NCBI RefSeq assembly: GCF_024666525.1
Contig: NZ_CP088294.1
Coordinates: forward strand, 1,860,001-1,924,000
From: Pseudomonas sp. J452
GTDB lineage: Bacteria; Pseudomonadota; Gammaproteobacteria; Pseudomonadales; Pseudomonadaceae
DNA: 64,000 nt
Direction of reading: 5' to 3'
Within the stretch, counting starts at the first letter, position 1, and each line of letters starts with the position of its first letter. A model generated the notes under the pieces. The model was not told the DNA's origin and ran no database searches. It was given only the letters and a program-made list of their open reading frames with translations. Shown one piece after another: positions 45,952 to 56,617 of the stretch. The translations under genes and the position numbers were made by a program.

Positions 45952-46419
45952 GTGCGGATCAAGCTGATCGCCGTCGGCTCGCGCATGCCGCGCTGGGTGG
46001 AGGATGGCTGGCAGGAATATGCCAAGCGTCTGCCGCCCGAGCTGGGGCTCGACCTGGTCGAGATTCCGCTGACCACCCGCGGCAAGAATGCCGACGTGGC
46101 GCGGATGATCCGTCAGGAAGGCGAGGCCATGCTGAGCAAGGTGCAGCCGGGGGAACGCATCGTCACCCTGGAGGTCCATGGCAAGCCGTGGAGCACCGAG
46201 CAGCTGGCCGCCGAGCTGGAGCGCTGGCGCCTGGATGCGCGCACCGTCAATCTGATGGTCGGCGGCCCAGAGGGGCTGGCGCCGGAGGTCTGTGCGCGCA
46301 GCGAGCAACGCTGGTCGCTGTCACCGTTGACCCTGCCGCATCCGCTGGTACGCATCCTGATTGGCGAGCAGATCTATCGGGCCTGGACCGTACTGTCCGG
46401 GCACCCGTACCACAAATAA
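45952..46419 (+). CDS. rlmH: 23S rRNA pseudouridine-1915 N3-methyltransferase
   Basis: RlmH is a SPOUT methyltransferase acting on helix 69 of 23S rRNA. At exactly 155 residues with a GTG start at 45952 it matches the family. The SAM knot region is [14 protein letters not shown] with [20 protein letters not shown]. It starts 9 bases after rsfS and precedes mrdA by 38 bases. Confidence 0.97.
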   Translation: MRIKLIAVGSRMPRWVEDGWQEYAKRLPPELGLDLVEIPLTTRGKNADVARMIRQEGEAMLSKVQPGERIVTLEVHGKPWSTEQLAAELERWRLDARTVNLMVGGPEGLAPEVCARSEQRWSLSPLTLPHPLVRILIGEQIYRAWTVLSGHPYHK

Positions 46420-46457
46420 CGCCACCTATAAAAAGCCGCCCATTTAAGTAGTCGCAG

Positions 46458-48380
46458 ATGCCGCAACCGATCCGCCTCAAGGACCACGAAAAAGACGCCC
46501 GTCTGGTACGCCGGCGTGTGGTGGTCGGCGCTGTGACGGTGTTGCTGCTGACCTCTGTGCTGATCGCGCGGCTGTACTACCTGCAGGTGATCCAGTACGA
46601 GCACCACACCACCCTGGCGGAAAACAACCGCATCCATGTGCAGCCGATCCCGCCGACCCGCGGGCTGATCTTCGACCGCAACGGGGTGATCATCGCCGAC
46701 AACCGGCCCAGCTTCAGCCTGACCGTGACCCGCGAGCGCGCCGGTGACTGGCAGCAGGTGCTGGATGTGGTGGTCGAGGCGCTGCAGCTGACGGCAGAAG
46801 ACCGCGCCCTGTTCGAGAAGCGCATGCGCCAGGGGCGCCGACCCTTTGAGCCGGTGCCGATCCTGTTCGAGCTGTCCGAGGAGCAGATCGCCCGTATCGC
46901 AGTGAATCAGTTCCGCCTGCCTGGCGTCGACGTGGTGGCCCAGCTGGTGCGCCACTATCCGCAGAAAGGCCACTTCGCCCACTCGGTCGGCTATGTCGGG
47001 CGGATCAACGAGAAAGAGCTGAAAGAGCTGGATCCGGTCAACTACAGTGGCACCCACCATATCGGCAAGACCGGCGTCGAGCGTTTCTACGAAGACCTGC
47101 TGCATGGCGAGGTGGGCTACGAAGAAGTTGAGACCAATGCCCGTGGTCGGGTGTTGCGCGTGCTCAAACGCACCGATCCGAAGCCGGGCGCCGACCTGAT
47201 ACTGAGCCTCGATGTACGCCTGCAGGAAGCTGCTGAACAGGCCCTGGGCGGCCGCCGTGGTGCGGTGGTGGCGATCCAACCGAGCACCGGCGAGGTGTTG
47301 GCGATGGTCAGTCAGCCGAGCTTCGACCCCAACCCCTTCGTCACCGGTATCGGCTTCAAAGCCTACGCCGAGCTGCGTGATTCGATCGATCGGCCACTGT
47401 ACAACCGCGTGCTGCGTGGGTTGTATCCGCCAGGCTCGACGATCAAGCCGATGGTAGCGGTGGCGGGGCTGGACGCCGGCGTGGTGACCCCGCAGACCCG
47501 CGTGTTCGATCCCGGGTTCTACCAGTTGCCTGGGCATAGTCACAAATACCGCAACTGGAACCGCACGGGTGACGGTTCGGTGAACCTGGAATACGCGATC
47601 ATGCGTTCCAACGACACCTATTTTTACGACCTCGCGCACAAGATGGGCGTGGACCGCATGCACCACTACATGAGCCTGTTTGGCCTGGGGCAGAAGGTTT
47701 CCCTGGACATGTTCGAGGAAACCGCTGGGCTGATGCCTTCCCGCGAGTGGAAGCGTGCGCGCTACCGTCAGCCCTGGTATCCCGGCGAGACGCTGATCCT
47801 CGGTATCGGCCAGGGCTATATGCAGACCACGCCGTTGCAGCTGGCCCAGGCGACCGCGCTGATGGCGACCCGTGGCAAGTGGATTCGTCCGCACCTGCTG
47901 CGCACCGCCGAAGGCAAGACCCCGCAGCAACTGATGGCCGAAGAAGTCATCGAAGCGATGGAGACACCGGCGGATATTGTTTTGCGCGATCCCAAGTTCT
48001 GGGACTACGGCCGCTTTGGCATGGAACAAGTGATGCACGGCCCCCGTGGCACGGCGCGCAAGGTGGGTGATGCGGCGCTGTATCGGATTGCCGGCAAGAG
48101 CGGTACGGCCCAGGTGGTGGCGATCAAGCAGGGCGAGAAGTACGACCGCTCCAAGGTGCAGGAACGTCATCGCGACCATGCCCTGTTCGTCGCCTTCGCC
48201 CCGGCCGCCGATCCGCAGATCGCCGTGGCCGTGATGGTGGAAAACGGCGAGTCGGGCTCCGGTGTGGCCGCGCCGGTGGTCAAGCAGGTAATGGACGCCT
48301 GGCTGCTTGGCGAAGACGGTCAACTCAAGCCCGAATACCGCCCGCCCGTGCCGGTGGAACCCGTGAGCAGCACGCCATGA
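46458..48380 (+). CDS. mrdA: Penicillin-binding protein 2, elongation transpeptidase
   Basis: PBP2 is the transpeptidase of the rod-elongation complex. The 640-residue class B PBP has a membrane anchor at about residues 20-40 and the active-site Ser in PPGSTIKPM (SxxK). SND in MRSNDTYFYD and KSGT in GKSGTAQVVA are also present. It overlaps rodA by ATGA (48377-48380), giving the usual PBP2-RodA coupling. Confidence 0.97.
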   Translation: MPQPIRLKDHEKDARLVRRRVVVGAVTVLLLTSVLIARLYYLQVIQYEHHTTLAENNRIHVQPIPPTRGLIFDRNGVIIADNRPSFSLTVTRERAGDWQQVLDVVVEALQLTAEDRALFEKRMRQGRRPFEPVPILFELSEEQIARIAVNQFRLPGVDVVAQLVRHYPQKGHFAHSVGYVGRINEKELKELDPVNYSGTHHIGKTGVERFYEDLLHGEVGYEEVETNARGRVLRVLKRTDPKPGADLILSLDVRLQEAAEQALGGRRGAVVAIQPSTGEVLAMVSQPSFDPNPFVTGIGFKAYAELRDSIDRPLYNRVLRGLYPPGSTIKPMVAVAGLDAGVVTPQTRVFDPGFYQLPGHSHKYRNWNRTGDGSVNLEYAIMRSNDTYFYDLAHKMGVDRMHHYMSLFGLGQKVSLDMFEETAGLMPSREWKRARYRQPWYPGETLILGIGQGYMQTTPLQLAQATALMATRGKWIRPHLLRTAEGKTPQQLMAEEVIEAMETPADIVLRDPKFWDYGRFGMEQVMHGPRGTARKVGDAALYRIAGKSGTAQVVAIKQGEKYDRSKVQERHRDHALFVAFAPAADPQIAVAVMVENGESGSGVAAPVVKQVMDAWLLGEDGQLKPEYRPPVPVEPVSSTP

Positions 48381-49522
48381 ACAGCAATTTCGACCGCAGT
48401 ATTTCCGACAAGGACGTGTTCAAGCGCCGGGCAACCTTGTTGCAGCGCTTGCACATCGACGGCTGGCTGCTGCTGATTCTCCTGGCGCTGGCGGCCGGCA
48501 GCCTGTTCGTCCTGTATTCGGCCAGCGGCAAGAACTGGGACCTGCTGATCAAGCAGGGTTCCTCCTTCGCCCTGGGCATGGTCGGCATGCTGGTGATTGC
48601 CCAGTTCGAGCCACGCTTCATGGCCCGCTGGGTGCCGCTGGCCTACATATTCGGTGTTGGTTTGCTGGTGGCAGTCGAGGTGATGGGCCATACGGCCATG
48701 GGCGCCACGCGCTGGATCAACATTCCCGGGGTGATCCGCTTCCAGCCCTCCGAGTTCATGAAGATCATCATGCCGGCGACCATTGCCTGGTACCTGGCCC
48801 GGCACAACCTGCCGCCCAAGCTCAGGCATATCGTGGTCAGCCTGGTGCTGATCCTGGTGCCCTTCGTGCTGATCCTCAAACAGCCGGACCTGGGCACCGC
48901 GTTGCTGATCCTCGCTTCCGGTGCCTTTGTGCTGTTCATGGCCGGACTGCAGTGGCGCTGGATTATCGGCGCGGTGGCGGCGGTGGTGCCGATTGCGGTG
49001 GCCATGTGGTTCTTCGTCCTGCGCGAGTATCAGAAGCAGCGCGTGCTGACCTTCCTCGACCCGGAAAGCGATCCGCTGGGCACCGGCTGGAACATCATCC
49101 AGTCCAAGGCGGCTATCGGTTCCGGCGGCGTGCTGGGCAAGGGCTGGCTGCTGGGCACCCAGTCGCACCTGGATTTTTTGCCGGAAAGCCACACGGACTT
49201 TATCATTGCGGTCCTGAGCGAAGAGTTCGGCCTGGTCGGAGTGTGTATCCTGCTGCTGGTCTACCTGTTGCTGATCGGTCGCGGCCTGTTCATCACGGCG
49301 CAGGCGCAGACCCTGTTCGGCAAGTTGCTGGCAGGGAGCCTGACGATGACCTTCTTCGTCTACGTATTCGTTAACATCGGCATGGTCAGTGGCCTGCTGC
49401 CGGTGGTGGGGGTGCCACTGCCCTTCATTAGTTACGGCGGAACTCACTTGGTGACGCTGTTGTCAGGGTTTGGGATTTTGATGGCGATTCAGACCCATCG
49501 AAAATGGATCGCACAGGTTTGA
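48377..49522 (+). CDS. rodA: Rod-shape SEDS peptidoglycan glycosyltransferase
   Basis: RodA polymerises glycan strands with PBP2 in the lateral wall. The 381-residue SEDS protein has about ten spans. QPSEFMKIIMP and QPDLGTALLI (with the catalytic Asp in the later loop) and PLPFISYGGTHL are the family signatures. The start overlaps mrdA, and the end overlaps the sltB1 frame by 19 bases if that gene starts at 49504. Confidence 0.96.
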   Translation: MNSNFDRSISDKDVFKRRATLLQRLHIDGWLLLILLALAAGSLFVLYSASGKNWDLLIKQGSSFALGMVGMLVIAQFEPRFMARWVPLAYIFGVGLLVAVEVMGHTAMGATRWINIPGVIRFQPSEFMKIIMPATIAWYLARHNLPPKLRHIVVSLVLILVPFVLILKQPDLGTALLILASGAFVLFMAGLQWRWIIGAVAAVVPIAVAMWFFVLREYQKQRVLTFLDPESDPLGTGWNIIQSKAAIGSGGVLGKGWLLGTQSHLDFLPESHTDFIIAVLSEEFGLVGVCILLLVYLLLIGRGLFITAQAQTLFGKLLAGSLTMTFFVYVFVNIGMVSGLLPVVGVPLPFISYGGTHLVTLLSGFGILMAIQTHRKWIAQV

Positions 49523-50547
49523 TAAGAGTGAAGAATTTGAAACAGGCATGGCGTGACTGGATGGTTCGCGGCACTCATTGGCTCGGTCTGGCGGCGTTCG
49601 CCATGAGTGGCACGGCACTGGCTGGTGACTACGACGGCTCGCCGCAGGTGGCCGAATTCATCGCCGAGATGACCCGCGACCATGGCTTCGCCGGTGAGCA
49701 ACTGGTCAGCCTGTTCAGCCAGGCCGAGCGCAAGCAGGCGATTCTCGATGCCATCTCGCGCCCGGCCGAGAAGGTCAAGCCGTGGAAAGACTACCGGCCG
49801 ATCTTCATTACCGAAGCGCGGATCAGCAAAGGCGTGGACTTCTGGAGCCAGAATGCCGAGGCCCTGGCCCGTGCCGAAAAGGAATACGGGGTGCCGGCCC
49901 AGGTGATCGTGGCGATCATCGGTGTGGAAACCTTCTATGGTGGTAACACCGGCAGCTGGCGCGGTATCGATGCATTGTCCACACTGTGCTTCGATTACCC
50001 GCCACGCGCCGAGTTCTTCTGCCAGCAGCTCCGTGAGCTGCTCCTGCTGAGCCGTGAGGAGCAGATCGACCCGATTACGCTGACCGGCTCCTATGCCGGC
50101 GCCATGGGTCTGCCACAGTTCATGCCGGGCAGCTTTCGCGCTTACGCGGTGGACTTCGATGGCGATAGCCACATCAATATCTGGAGCAACCCGGTGGATG
50201 CGATTGGCAGCGTTGCCAGCTACTTCAAACGCCATGGCTGGGTCGCCGGTGAGCCAGTGGTCAGTCGCGCCCAGGTCAAGGGTGAGCTGGTCGACAGCGG
50301 CCTGACCGCGGGGCTCGACCCGGTGAAGAGCGTCGGTGAGCTGCGTGCCCTGGGCTGGTCCAGCGCCGATGTGCTGCGCGACGATGTCCCGGTAACCGCT
50401 TTCCGTTTTGACGGTGCCGAGGGTGAGGAGTACTGGATGGGTCTGCCCAACTTCTATGTGATCACCCGTTACAACCGCAGCACCATGTACTCCATGGCCG
50501 TGCATCAGCTCTCCGAGCAGTTGCTGGCTCGGCGGAGCGGCCAATGA
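49504..50547 (+). CDS. sltB1: Soluble lytic transglycosylase B (MltB family)
   Basis: This family 3 lytic transglycosylase cleaves murein to 1,6-anhydro products. The catalytic Glu is in AIIGVETFYGGNTG near residue 140. GSYAGAMGLPQFMPGSFRAY and DFDGDSHINIW follow. There is a signal peptide ending near TALAGDY but no lipobox Cys, so it should be periplasmic and soluble. The start is uncertain: 49504 lies inside rodA, while GTG 49528 and ATG 49561 are alternatives. Gene order matches P. aeruginosa sltB1. Confidence 0.9.
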   Translation: MDRTGLIRVKNLKQAWRDWMVRGTHWLGLAAFAMSGTALAGDYDGSPQVAEFIAEMTRDHGFAGEQLVSLFSQAERKQAILDAISRPAEKVKPWKDYRPIFITEARISKGVDFWSQNAEALARAEKEYGVPAQVIVAIIGVETFYGGNTGSWRGIDALSTLCFDYPPRAEFFCQQLRELLLLSREEQIDPITLTGSYAGAMGLPQFMPGSFRAYAVDFDGDSHINIWSNPVDAIGSVASYFKRHGWVAGEPVVSRAQVKGELVDSGLTAGLDPVKSVGELRALGWSSADVLRDDVPVTAFRFDGAEGEEYWMGLPNFYVITRYNRSTMYSMAVHQLSEQLLARRSGQ

Positions 50548-51555
50548 ATCATCTGCTGGCGTTCTCCCTGCGCGGCCTGGCCTTCGCGGCCTTGGGTGTG
50601 GCCCTGGCCAGTTGCTCGAACAGCAAACCGGTGCAGCCGGTACCGGCCGGTGGGCCGGTCTCCGGGCCGATCGACTACAGCCGTCCGCATCGCGATGGCG
50701 CGCCCTGGTGGGATGTCGACGTATCGCGCATTCCCGATGCCGTGCCGATGCCGCACTACGGGCGCTTCAAGGCCAACCCCTATACGGTGATGGGGCAGAC
50801 CTACTACCCGATCAATGATGCCCGGCGTTACCGCGCCACTGGCACCGCATCCTGGTACGGCACCAAGTTCCACGGTCAGGCCACTGCCAACGGTGAGGCC
50901 TATGACCTGTACGGCATGACCGCCGCGCACAAGACCCTGCCGTTGCCCAGCTACGTGCGGGTGACCAACCTGGATAACGGACGCACGGTGATTCTGCGGG
51001 TCAACGACCGCGGCCCGTTCTATTCCGATCGCATCATCGACCTGTCCTTCGCCGCGGCGAAGAAGCTCGGCTATGCCGAGAGCGGTACCGCGCGGGTCAA
51101 GGTCGAGGGTATCGATCCGCACGAGTGGTGGGCCCAGCAGGGCCGCCCGGTGCCGATGGTGCTGGCGCAGCCGAAGATGGCGACTACCGGTAGTGCGCCG
51201 GTGGCCGTGGCCCAACCGGTCAGCCAGCCGATCGAGCAATACAGTCCGCCACCGCAGCAGCATGCCGCGGCCGTGCTGCCGGTGCAGATCGACGCAAAAA
51301 AACGATTCAGTCGCAGCCTCTGGCCTGTATCTCCAGGTGGCCGCCTTCGCCAATCCGGACGCTGCGGAGCTCCTCAAGGCGAAGCTGAGCGAGACGGTGC
51401 CTGCCAAGGTGTTTATCAGCTCGGTGGTGCGCAACCAGCAGATGTTCCACCGCGTGCGCCTGGGGCCGATCGAAACGCAGGGTGAGGTACAGCAGCTGCA
51501 GGACAGCGTGCGCCTGGCCAACCTCGGACAACCCACGCTGGTACGCCCCGACTAG
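50544..51555 (+). CDS. rlpA: RlpA septal lytic transglycosylase, frameshifted at an A7 run
   Basis: RlpA cleaves naked glycan strands at the septum. The first frame (from ATG 50544) encodes a lipoprotein (lipobox LASC), then the double-psi barrel domain (TASWYGTKFHGQATANGEAY, RVNDRGPFYSDRIIDLS). At 51295-51301, GCAAAAAAACG shifts the frame. The SPOR domain (ASGLYLQVAAFANPD to TLVRPD at 51555) is in the next frame and would be restored by removing one A. As written, the first frame continues to 51485 with unrelated sequence. Sequencing error, slippage or a true mutation are all possible. It overlaps sltB1 by ATGA. Confidence 0.88.
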
Positions 51556-51657
51556 AACTTTTTCGTCCATTACCCGTGCAGTTTCAGGGGAATGGGGAAT
51601 GCAGGCGAGCCTCCGGCTCGTCTGTGCCATTGTTGAATAGCCATTTTAGAGAGACGG

Positions 51658-52836
51658 ATGAATATCTCCCGCTTTGCCCGCTGCCTTTCCCTGTTCACCC
51701 TGCTGCTCGGCGCGCCGCTCACCCAGGCCGCCCAGGACAGCGCCATCCCTTCGCCACCGCAACTGGCGGCCAAGTCCTACGTGCTGCTGGACGCCGCCAG
51801 CGGCAAGGTACTGGTGGAGAACAATGGCGACCAGCGCCTGCCGCCGGCCAGCCTGACCAAGCTGATGACCGCCTACATCGCCACCGTGGAAATCCGCAAG
51901 GGCAAGATCGGTGAGCAGGATCTGGTTCACGTCAGCGAGCATGCCTGGCGTATCGGTGGCGCCGCATCCGGCGGTTCCACCATGTTCCTGCCGCTGAATA
52001 GCCAGGTGAAGGTGGACGACCTGCTGCACGGCATCATTATCCAGTCCGGTAACGACGCCAGCATCGCCCTGGCCGAGTACATCGCCGGCAGCGAAGACGC
52101 CTTCGCCGACATGATGAACGAAACCGCCGAGCGCCTGGGCATGAAGAACTCGCACTTCATGAACGCCACTGGCCTGCCGCACCCGGAGCACTACTCCAGT
52201 GCCCATGACATGGCCATCCTGGCCCGCGCCATCATCAACGAAGACCAGCAGCACTATGCGATCTACTCACAGAAGGAGTTCCACTGGAACAACATCAAGC
52301 AGGGCAACCGCAACCTGCTGCTGTGGCGCGACAGCACCGTGGACGGCCTGAAGACCGGTCACACCGAAGAAGCCGGTTACTGCCTGGTCGCCTCTGCCGT
52401 GCGCGAAGGCGCACGCATGATCACCTCGGTATTCGGTACCGACAGTGAGAAGGTCCGTGCCGCCGAAACCCAGAAGCTGCTGACCTATGGCTTCCGTTTC
52501 TTCGAAAGCCAGACGTTCTACAAGAAGGGTGAGCAACTGGCCGAGGCCCAGGTCTGGAAAGGTCTCACTCGCCAGGTCAAGGCCGGTCTGGCCGAGGATC
52601 TGACCATGACCCTGCCGAAAGGCCAGGTGAAGAAACTGCAGGCCAGCATGATTCTTGAACCGCAGCTGCAGGCGCCGCTCAAGCAGGGCGACGTGATCGG
52701 CAAGGTCGAGGTCAAGCTGGGCGAGGAAGTGCTGCACGCTGCCGACCTGATTGCCCTCGAGGCCGTAGAGGAGGGTGGTTTCTTCCGTCGCCTGTGGGAT
52801 GGTATCCGTCTGTTCTTTTACGGACTGTTCAACTAA
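51658..52836 (+). CDS. dacC: D-alanyl-D-alanine carboxypeptidase (PBP5/6 type)
   Basis: This enzyme trims the terminal D-Ala from peptidoglycan stem peptides. The 392-residue protein has a signal peptide (cleavage near TQAAQDS), SLTK (PASLTKLMT, SxxK), SGN (IQSGNDAS) and KTG (LKTGHTEEAG). A C-terminal amphipathic helix (FFRRLWDGIRLFFYGLF) anchors it to the membrane. ATG at 51658 follows GAGAGACGG. A strong terminator lies 60 bases downstream. dacA is an equally common name. Confidence 0.95.
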   Translation: MNISRFARCLSLFTLLLGAPLTQAAQDSAIPSPPQLAAKSYVLLDAASGKVLVENNGDQRLPPASLTKLMTAYIATVEIRKGKIGEQDLVHVSEHAWRIGGAASGGSTMFLPLNSQVKVDDLLHGIIIQSGNDASIALAEYIAGSEDAFADMMNETAERLGMKNSHFMNATGLPHPEHYSSAHDMAILARAIINEDQQHYAIYSQKEFHWNNIKQGNRNLLLWRDSTVDGLKTGHTEEAGYCLVASAVREGARMITSVFGTDSEKVRAAETQKLLTYGFRFFESQTFYKKGEQLAEAQVWKGLTRQVKAGLAEDLTMTLPKGQVKKLQASMILEPQLQAPLKQGDVIGKVEVKLGEEVLHAADLIALEAVEEGGFFRRLWDGIRLFFYGLFN

Positions 52837-52899
52837 AGAGTCGCCAGGCGGCCTTGAAAGGCTGCCGTTCGGGCCCAAAATTAGGGTTATGACTCACAA

Positions 52900-52923
52900 G
52901 GACGCCCCGTAATCGGGGCGTCC
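52900..52923 (+). terminator. Terminator-like hairpin after dacC
   Basis: GGACGCCCC pairs with GGGGCGTCC around a short AT-rich loop, followed by TGCATTT. It separates dacC from ybeD. Confidence 0.75.
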
Positions 52924-52958
52924 TGCATTTCACGGGCGACAAGCCCGGAGTGGCCACG

Positions 52959-53237
52959 ATGACCGATAGCGAAGTTCAAGCCCCGAAAATCGAATTCCCC
53001 TGCGAGCGCTACCCGATCAAGGTGATCGGCGAGGCGGGCGACGGCTTCACCGATCTGGTGATCGAAGTGATGCAGCGCCATGCGCCAGGTTTCGACGCCA
53101 CCAGCCTGGTGGTGCGCGACAGCCGCAACGGCCGCTTCCTGTCCGTGCAGGTGCATATCACCGCTACCGGCGTGGAGCAGCTGCAGGCGATCCACCTCGA
53201 CCTGAAAGCCACCGGCCGCGTGCACATGGTGCTCTAG
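52959..53237 (+). CDS. ybeD: DUF493 (YbeD) family protein
   Basis: A 92-residue soluble alpha/beta protein. [20 protein letters not shown] and [20 protein letters not shown] are the family blocks, a fold resembling ACT domains. It always sits next to lipB in gammaproteobacteria, but its function is not settled. The ATG at 52959 is used; an in-frame ATG three codons earlier lacks a better site. Its stop overlaps the lipB GTG by one base. Confidence 0.95.
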   Translation: MTDSEVQAPKIEFPCERYPIKVIGEAGDGFTDLVIEVMQRHAPGFDATSLVVRDSRNGRFLSVQVHITATGVEQLQAIHLDLKATGRVHMVL

Positions 53238-53854
53238 TGGCAGCGCTCGTCGTGCGTCACCTGGGGTTGGTGGAGTACCTGCCGACCCTGGAAGCCATGC
53301 GCAGCTTCACCGCCGAGCGCAATGAGTCGACCCCCGACGAAATCTGGCTGCTGCAGCACCCACAGGTATTCACCCAGGGCCAGGCCGGCAAGGCCGAGCA
53401 CCTGTTGGCGCCTGGGGATATTCCGGTGATCCAGGTCGAGCGCGGTGGCCAGGTTACCTACCATGGTCCCGGCCAACTGGTGGCCTACCTGATGCTAAAC
53501 CTGCGTCGACAGAAGCTGGGCGTGCGCGAGCTGGTCACCGCCATGGAGCGGGCGCTGGTCGATGTGCTGGCCAGCTATGGCGTCGAGGCGGCGCCGAAGG
53601 CCGACGCTCCGGGGGTCTACGTCAAGGGCGAGAAGATCGCCTCGTTGGGCCTGCGGGTGCGCAATGGCTGCTCATTCCACGGCCTGGCGCTGAATGTCGA
53701 CATGGATATGTCGCCGTTCCAGCGCATCAATCCTTGCGGCTACAGCGGTTTGCAGATGATCCAGCTCAGGGAGCTGCTCGACACGTCGCCTGCGCTCGAC
53801 GAAGTGGCGCAACGCCTGGAGCGCGCTCTGCGCGAGCACCTGGGTTACGTCTGA
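53237..53854 (+). CDS. lipB: Octanoyl-(acyl carrier protein) transferase
   Basis: LipB moves octanoate from ACP to lipoyl domains. The 205-residue protein has the [19 protein letters not shown] motif, the catalytic Lys in [13 protein letters not shown] and the catalytic Cys in RINPCGYSG. It begins with GTG at 53237, overlapping the ybeD stop. It converges with lipA, the next step of the pathway. Confidence 0.97.
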   Translation: MAALVVRHLGLVEYLPTLEAMRSFTAERNESTPDEIWLLQHPQVFTQGQAGKAEHLLAPGDIPVIQVERGGQVTYHGPGQLVAYLMLNLRRQKLGVRELVTAMERALVDVLASYGVEAAPKADAPGVYVKGEKIASLGLRVRNGCSFHGLALNVDMDMSPFQRINPCGYSGLQMIQLRELLDTSPALDEVAQRLERALREHLGYV

Positions 53855-53861
53855 AGAAGCG

Positions 53862-53889
53862 CCCGAGCCAAGCAGGCTCGGGTAGTTTT
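53862..53889. terminator. Bidirectional terminator between lipB and lipA
   Basis: CCCGAGCC pairs with GGCTCGGG around AAGCA, then TAGTTTT on the plus strand. It lies between the convergent lipB and lipA stops. Confidence 0.8.
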
Positions 53890-53907
53890 CAGCTTTCCAG
53901 CTTCGAA

Positions 53908-54960
53908 TCAGTTCAGATTGAGCGTCGGAATCAGGCTGTCGTTCTGCTGCTGACCAGGCACCTGCACAGGTGCGGCCAGGCCCAGGTTGTTCTTCTCGAA
54001 CACCCGGTCGGCACGGTAGCTGGAGCGCACCAGTGGGCCGGCGGCGACTTCCATGAAGCCTTTTTCCAGGCCGATATCACGCAAGCGGTTGAACTCCTCG
54101 GGGCTGACCCAGCGCTGCACCTTCAGGTGATTGCGGGTGGGTTGCAGGTATTGACCGAGGGTGAGGATGTCGACGCCGATGGCACGCAGGTCATCCATGG
54201 TCTGCAGGATTTCCTCGTCGGTCTCGCCCAGGCCCAGCATCAGGCTGGTCTTGGTGATGACCGTGGGGCGATGGCGCTTGGCGTGCTCCAGCACCTTCAG
54301 CGTCTTCTCGTAACCGGCGCGTGGATCACGTACCTCATAGGTCAGGCGCTTGACCGTCTCGACGTTCTGCGCGAACACCTCCAGGCCGGAGTCCACCACG
54401 CGGGCGATGGCCGCGTGATCGCCATCGAAGTCCGGAGTCAGGGCCTCCACCACCACCTGCGGCGTATTGGCCTTGATCGCCTGCACGCAGGCGGCGTAGT
54501 GGGCGGCGCCGCCATCGGGCAGATCATCGCGGTCTACCGAAGTCAGGACGATGTAGCGCAGGCCCATCAGTTCCACCGACTTGGCAGTGTTCTGCGGTTC
54601 TTCCTGGTCCAGCCAGCCATTCGGGTTGCCGGTGTCGACCGCACAGAAGCGGCAGGCGCGGGTGCAGACCGAGCCCATCAACATGATGGTGGCGGTGCCG
54701 TTGGACCAGCATTCACCGATGTTCGGGCAGTGGGATTCCTGGCAGACGGTGCTCAGGCGATGCTCGCTGACGTTGCGTTTGACCGCATCGAAGCGGCTGC
54801 CGCTTGGCACCTTGACCCGCAACCAGCTCGGCTTGGGTTCGACGATATGGGGCTCGGCCGAAGCGCGACGCTTCTGGCCGTCCTTGATCGCGGTAATTCC
54901 CTGTGGGTTACGAAATTTTTCGCCGCTGGATACGGGCTTGGGCGGGGCAGTGTCGGACAT
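53908..54960 (-). CDS. lipA: Lipoyl synthase
   Basis: LipA is a radical SAM enzyme that inserts two sulfurs into octanoyl-lipoyl domains. The 350-residue protein has the radical SAM cluster CTRACRFC near residue 107 and the auxiliary cluster Cys set in [12 protein letters not shown] near residue 72. The C-terminal RSSYRAD supplies the Ser ligand of the auxiliary cluster. It is convergent with lipB. Confidence 0.97.
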   Translation of the reverse strand: MSDTAPPKPVSSGEKFRNPQGITAIKDGQKRRASAEPHIVEPKPSWLRVKVPSGSRFDAVKRNVSEHRLSTVCQESHCPNIGECWSNGTATIMLMGSVCTRACRFCAVDTGNPNGWLDQEEPQNTAKSVELMGLRYIVLTSVDRDDLPDGGAAHYAACVQAIKANTPQVVVEALTPDFDGDHAAIARVVDSGLEVFAQNVETVKRLTYEVRDPRAGYEKTLKVLEHAKRHRPTVITKTSLMLGLGETDEEILQTMDDLRAIGVDILTLGQYLQPTRNHLKVQRWVSPEEFNRLRDIGLEKGFMEVAAGPLVRSSYRADRVFEKNNLGLAAPVQVPGQQQNDSLIPTLNLN

Positions 54961-55122
54961 CGAAATCTCGGCTCCGGTAGGAGGCTGCGGTAGCGGGGCT
55001 TTTGGCCGGTGGGCAGTCTACCATAGAGGGCTTACGGCGACTGCCAACGGCTGTCGGCGCAACGGGCGACAGCTGCCGTGCCCGCCGTTGTTGCGTCCCT
55101 GCGTTTCCGGCGGCGTGCGCTG

Positions 55123-56439
55123 TCAGGTCTTGAGCTGGCTGGCGAATTGTTCAACCGCTTTGACCACCTGCTTGGCACCTTCCTGAATTTCCACTATCAC
55201 TTGACCTGCCTCGCTGGCCAGGTCCAGCCCCTGCGCGGCCTGCTGGCTGCTGCTGGCCATGCTGGCCACCGCGCTCTGCGCCAGGCTCTGGTTCTTCTGC
55301 ACCACCTCGACGATTTCCTCGGTGGCCTGGCTGGTACGCCCGGCCAGTTGGCGAACCTCGTCGGCCACCACGGCGAAGCCGCGGCCCTGCTCGCCCGCGC
55401 GTGCGGCTTCGATGGCGGCATTGAGTGCCAGCAGGTTGGTCTGGTCGGCGATGCCGCGAATGGTCTGCATGATGGTGCTGATCAGTTGCGACTGCTTGTC
55501 CAGAGCCTCGATGCCGTCGCTCGCCTCCTGCACCTGGCGGGCGATGCGCTGCATCACTTCGACCGTCTGGCGCACCACGGCGGCGCCCTTGTTGGCGCTG
55601 CCGTCGGTCTGCTGGGAGATGCTGTAGGCGATGTTCGCCGCTTCCGCCACGGCCTGTTCCTGGTTGACCTGCTCGGTGATCACGGTGGCGAACTTGACCA
55701 CCTTGTACAGGCGCTCGTGGTGGTCGCGCACCGGGTTGTAGGAGGCTTCCAGCCAGACCGTGCGGCCATAGCTGTCGACGCGCTTGAAGCGCCCGGCGAC
55801 AAACTCGCCACGATTGAGGCGGGCCCAGAAGTCGCGGTAAGCCTGCGAGTTGTACTCCTCCGCCTCGCAGAACATGCGGTGGTGTTTGCCCTGGATCTGC
55901 TCCAGGCGATAGCCCATGCCGCCGAGGAAGCGCTCATTAGCGGTCAGCACTTCGCCGGCCAGGTTGAACTCGATCACCGCCGTGGAGCGCAGCAGGGCGC
56001 CGATCAGTCCCTCGTGCTCCTTGGACGTGCTGATGGTGCGGGTCAGGTCGTTGGCGCAGAGGGTGAAATAGGCCAACTCTGCCCGGCTGTTCATCACCGG
56101 CTGCCAGATCGCACGCAGCCAGGCCTCTTCGCCATTGCCGCGTAGCAGGCGGAAGGCACCGCTGAGGTGCTCACGGGTGCGCAGGGCCTGCTGCAGCCTC
56201 GTGTAGTTGGCTTCGTGGCGAAAGGAGTCGGGAATCAGTGAGTCCAACTGGCGCCCGAGCAGGGCATCCGCTTGGTAGAGCATCTCGCTGAGAAAGTTGT
56301 CGTTGGCGTAGCGGATGCGGCCATCGGGCTCGATCTCCAGTACCAGCATTTCGCTGTAGAACGAGTCCTTGATCTGGCGCATGCTGGTCAGCTCGTTGCG
56401 TAAGCGGGCCAGTTCCTCTTTCAGTTTGTTGTTGAACAT
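55123..56439 (-). CDS. Soluble PAS-PAS methyl-accepting chemotaxis protein (BdlA/Aer-like)
   Basis: A 438-residue receptor without membrane spans. Two PAS domains (about 25-140, with [16 protein letters not shown], and about 145-260, with [16 protein letters not shown]) precede an MCP signalling domain. The tip reads [20 protein letters not shown] with [17 protein letters not shown]. Such cytoplasmic double-PAS MCPs include BdlA of P. aeruginosa, which links redox or nutrient cues to biofilm dispersal. ATG at 56439 ([10 protein letters not shown]) is chosen. It is not next to a che operon. Confidence 0.9.
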   Translation of the reverse strand: MFNNKLKEELARLRNELTSMRQIKDSFYSEMLVLEIEPDGRIRYANDNFLSEMLYQADALLGRQLDSLIPDSFRHEANYTRLQQALRTREHLSGAFRLLRGNGEEAWLRAIWQPVMNSRAELAYFTLCANDLTRTISTSKEHEGLIGALLRSTAVIEFNLAGEVLTANERFLGGMGYRLEQIQGKHHRMFCEAEEYNSQAYRDFWARLNRGEFVAGRFKRVDSYGRTVWLEASYNPVRDHHERLYKVVKFATVITEQVNQEQAVAEAANIAYSISQQTDGSANKGAAVVRQTVEVMQRIARQVQEASDGIEALDKQSQLISTIMQTIRGIADQTNLLALNAAIEAARAGEQGRGFAVVADEVRQLAGRTSQATEEIVEVVQKNQSLAQSAVASMASSSQQAAQGLDLASEAGQVIVEIQEGAKQVVKAVEQFASQLKT

Positions 56440-56617
56440 CGGCAAGGCCACCCTAGGGATTGAATGCAAGGCAATCCATGGCTCGTCTGAGGTGTGGCTT
56501 CCTTGCTCGTCTACTGGCCATATCGGCCGCTGTCGCTATAGCTGCAGTTCATCCAGTGTAGTCTTCGTCTAGAGACCGCCCAGGCGGATTTTTCATCAGC
56601 TGTGTGTAGATATTTCC

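Noticed and set aside
46374..48323. Minus-strand open frame of 649 codons opposite mrdA
   Set aside because: It is a shadow of PBP2; no domain and no start context.
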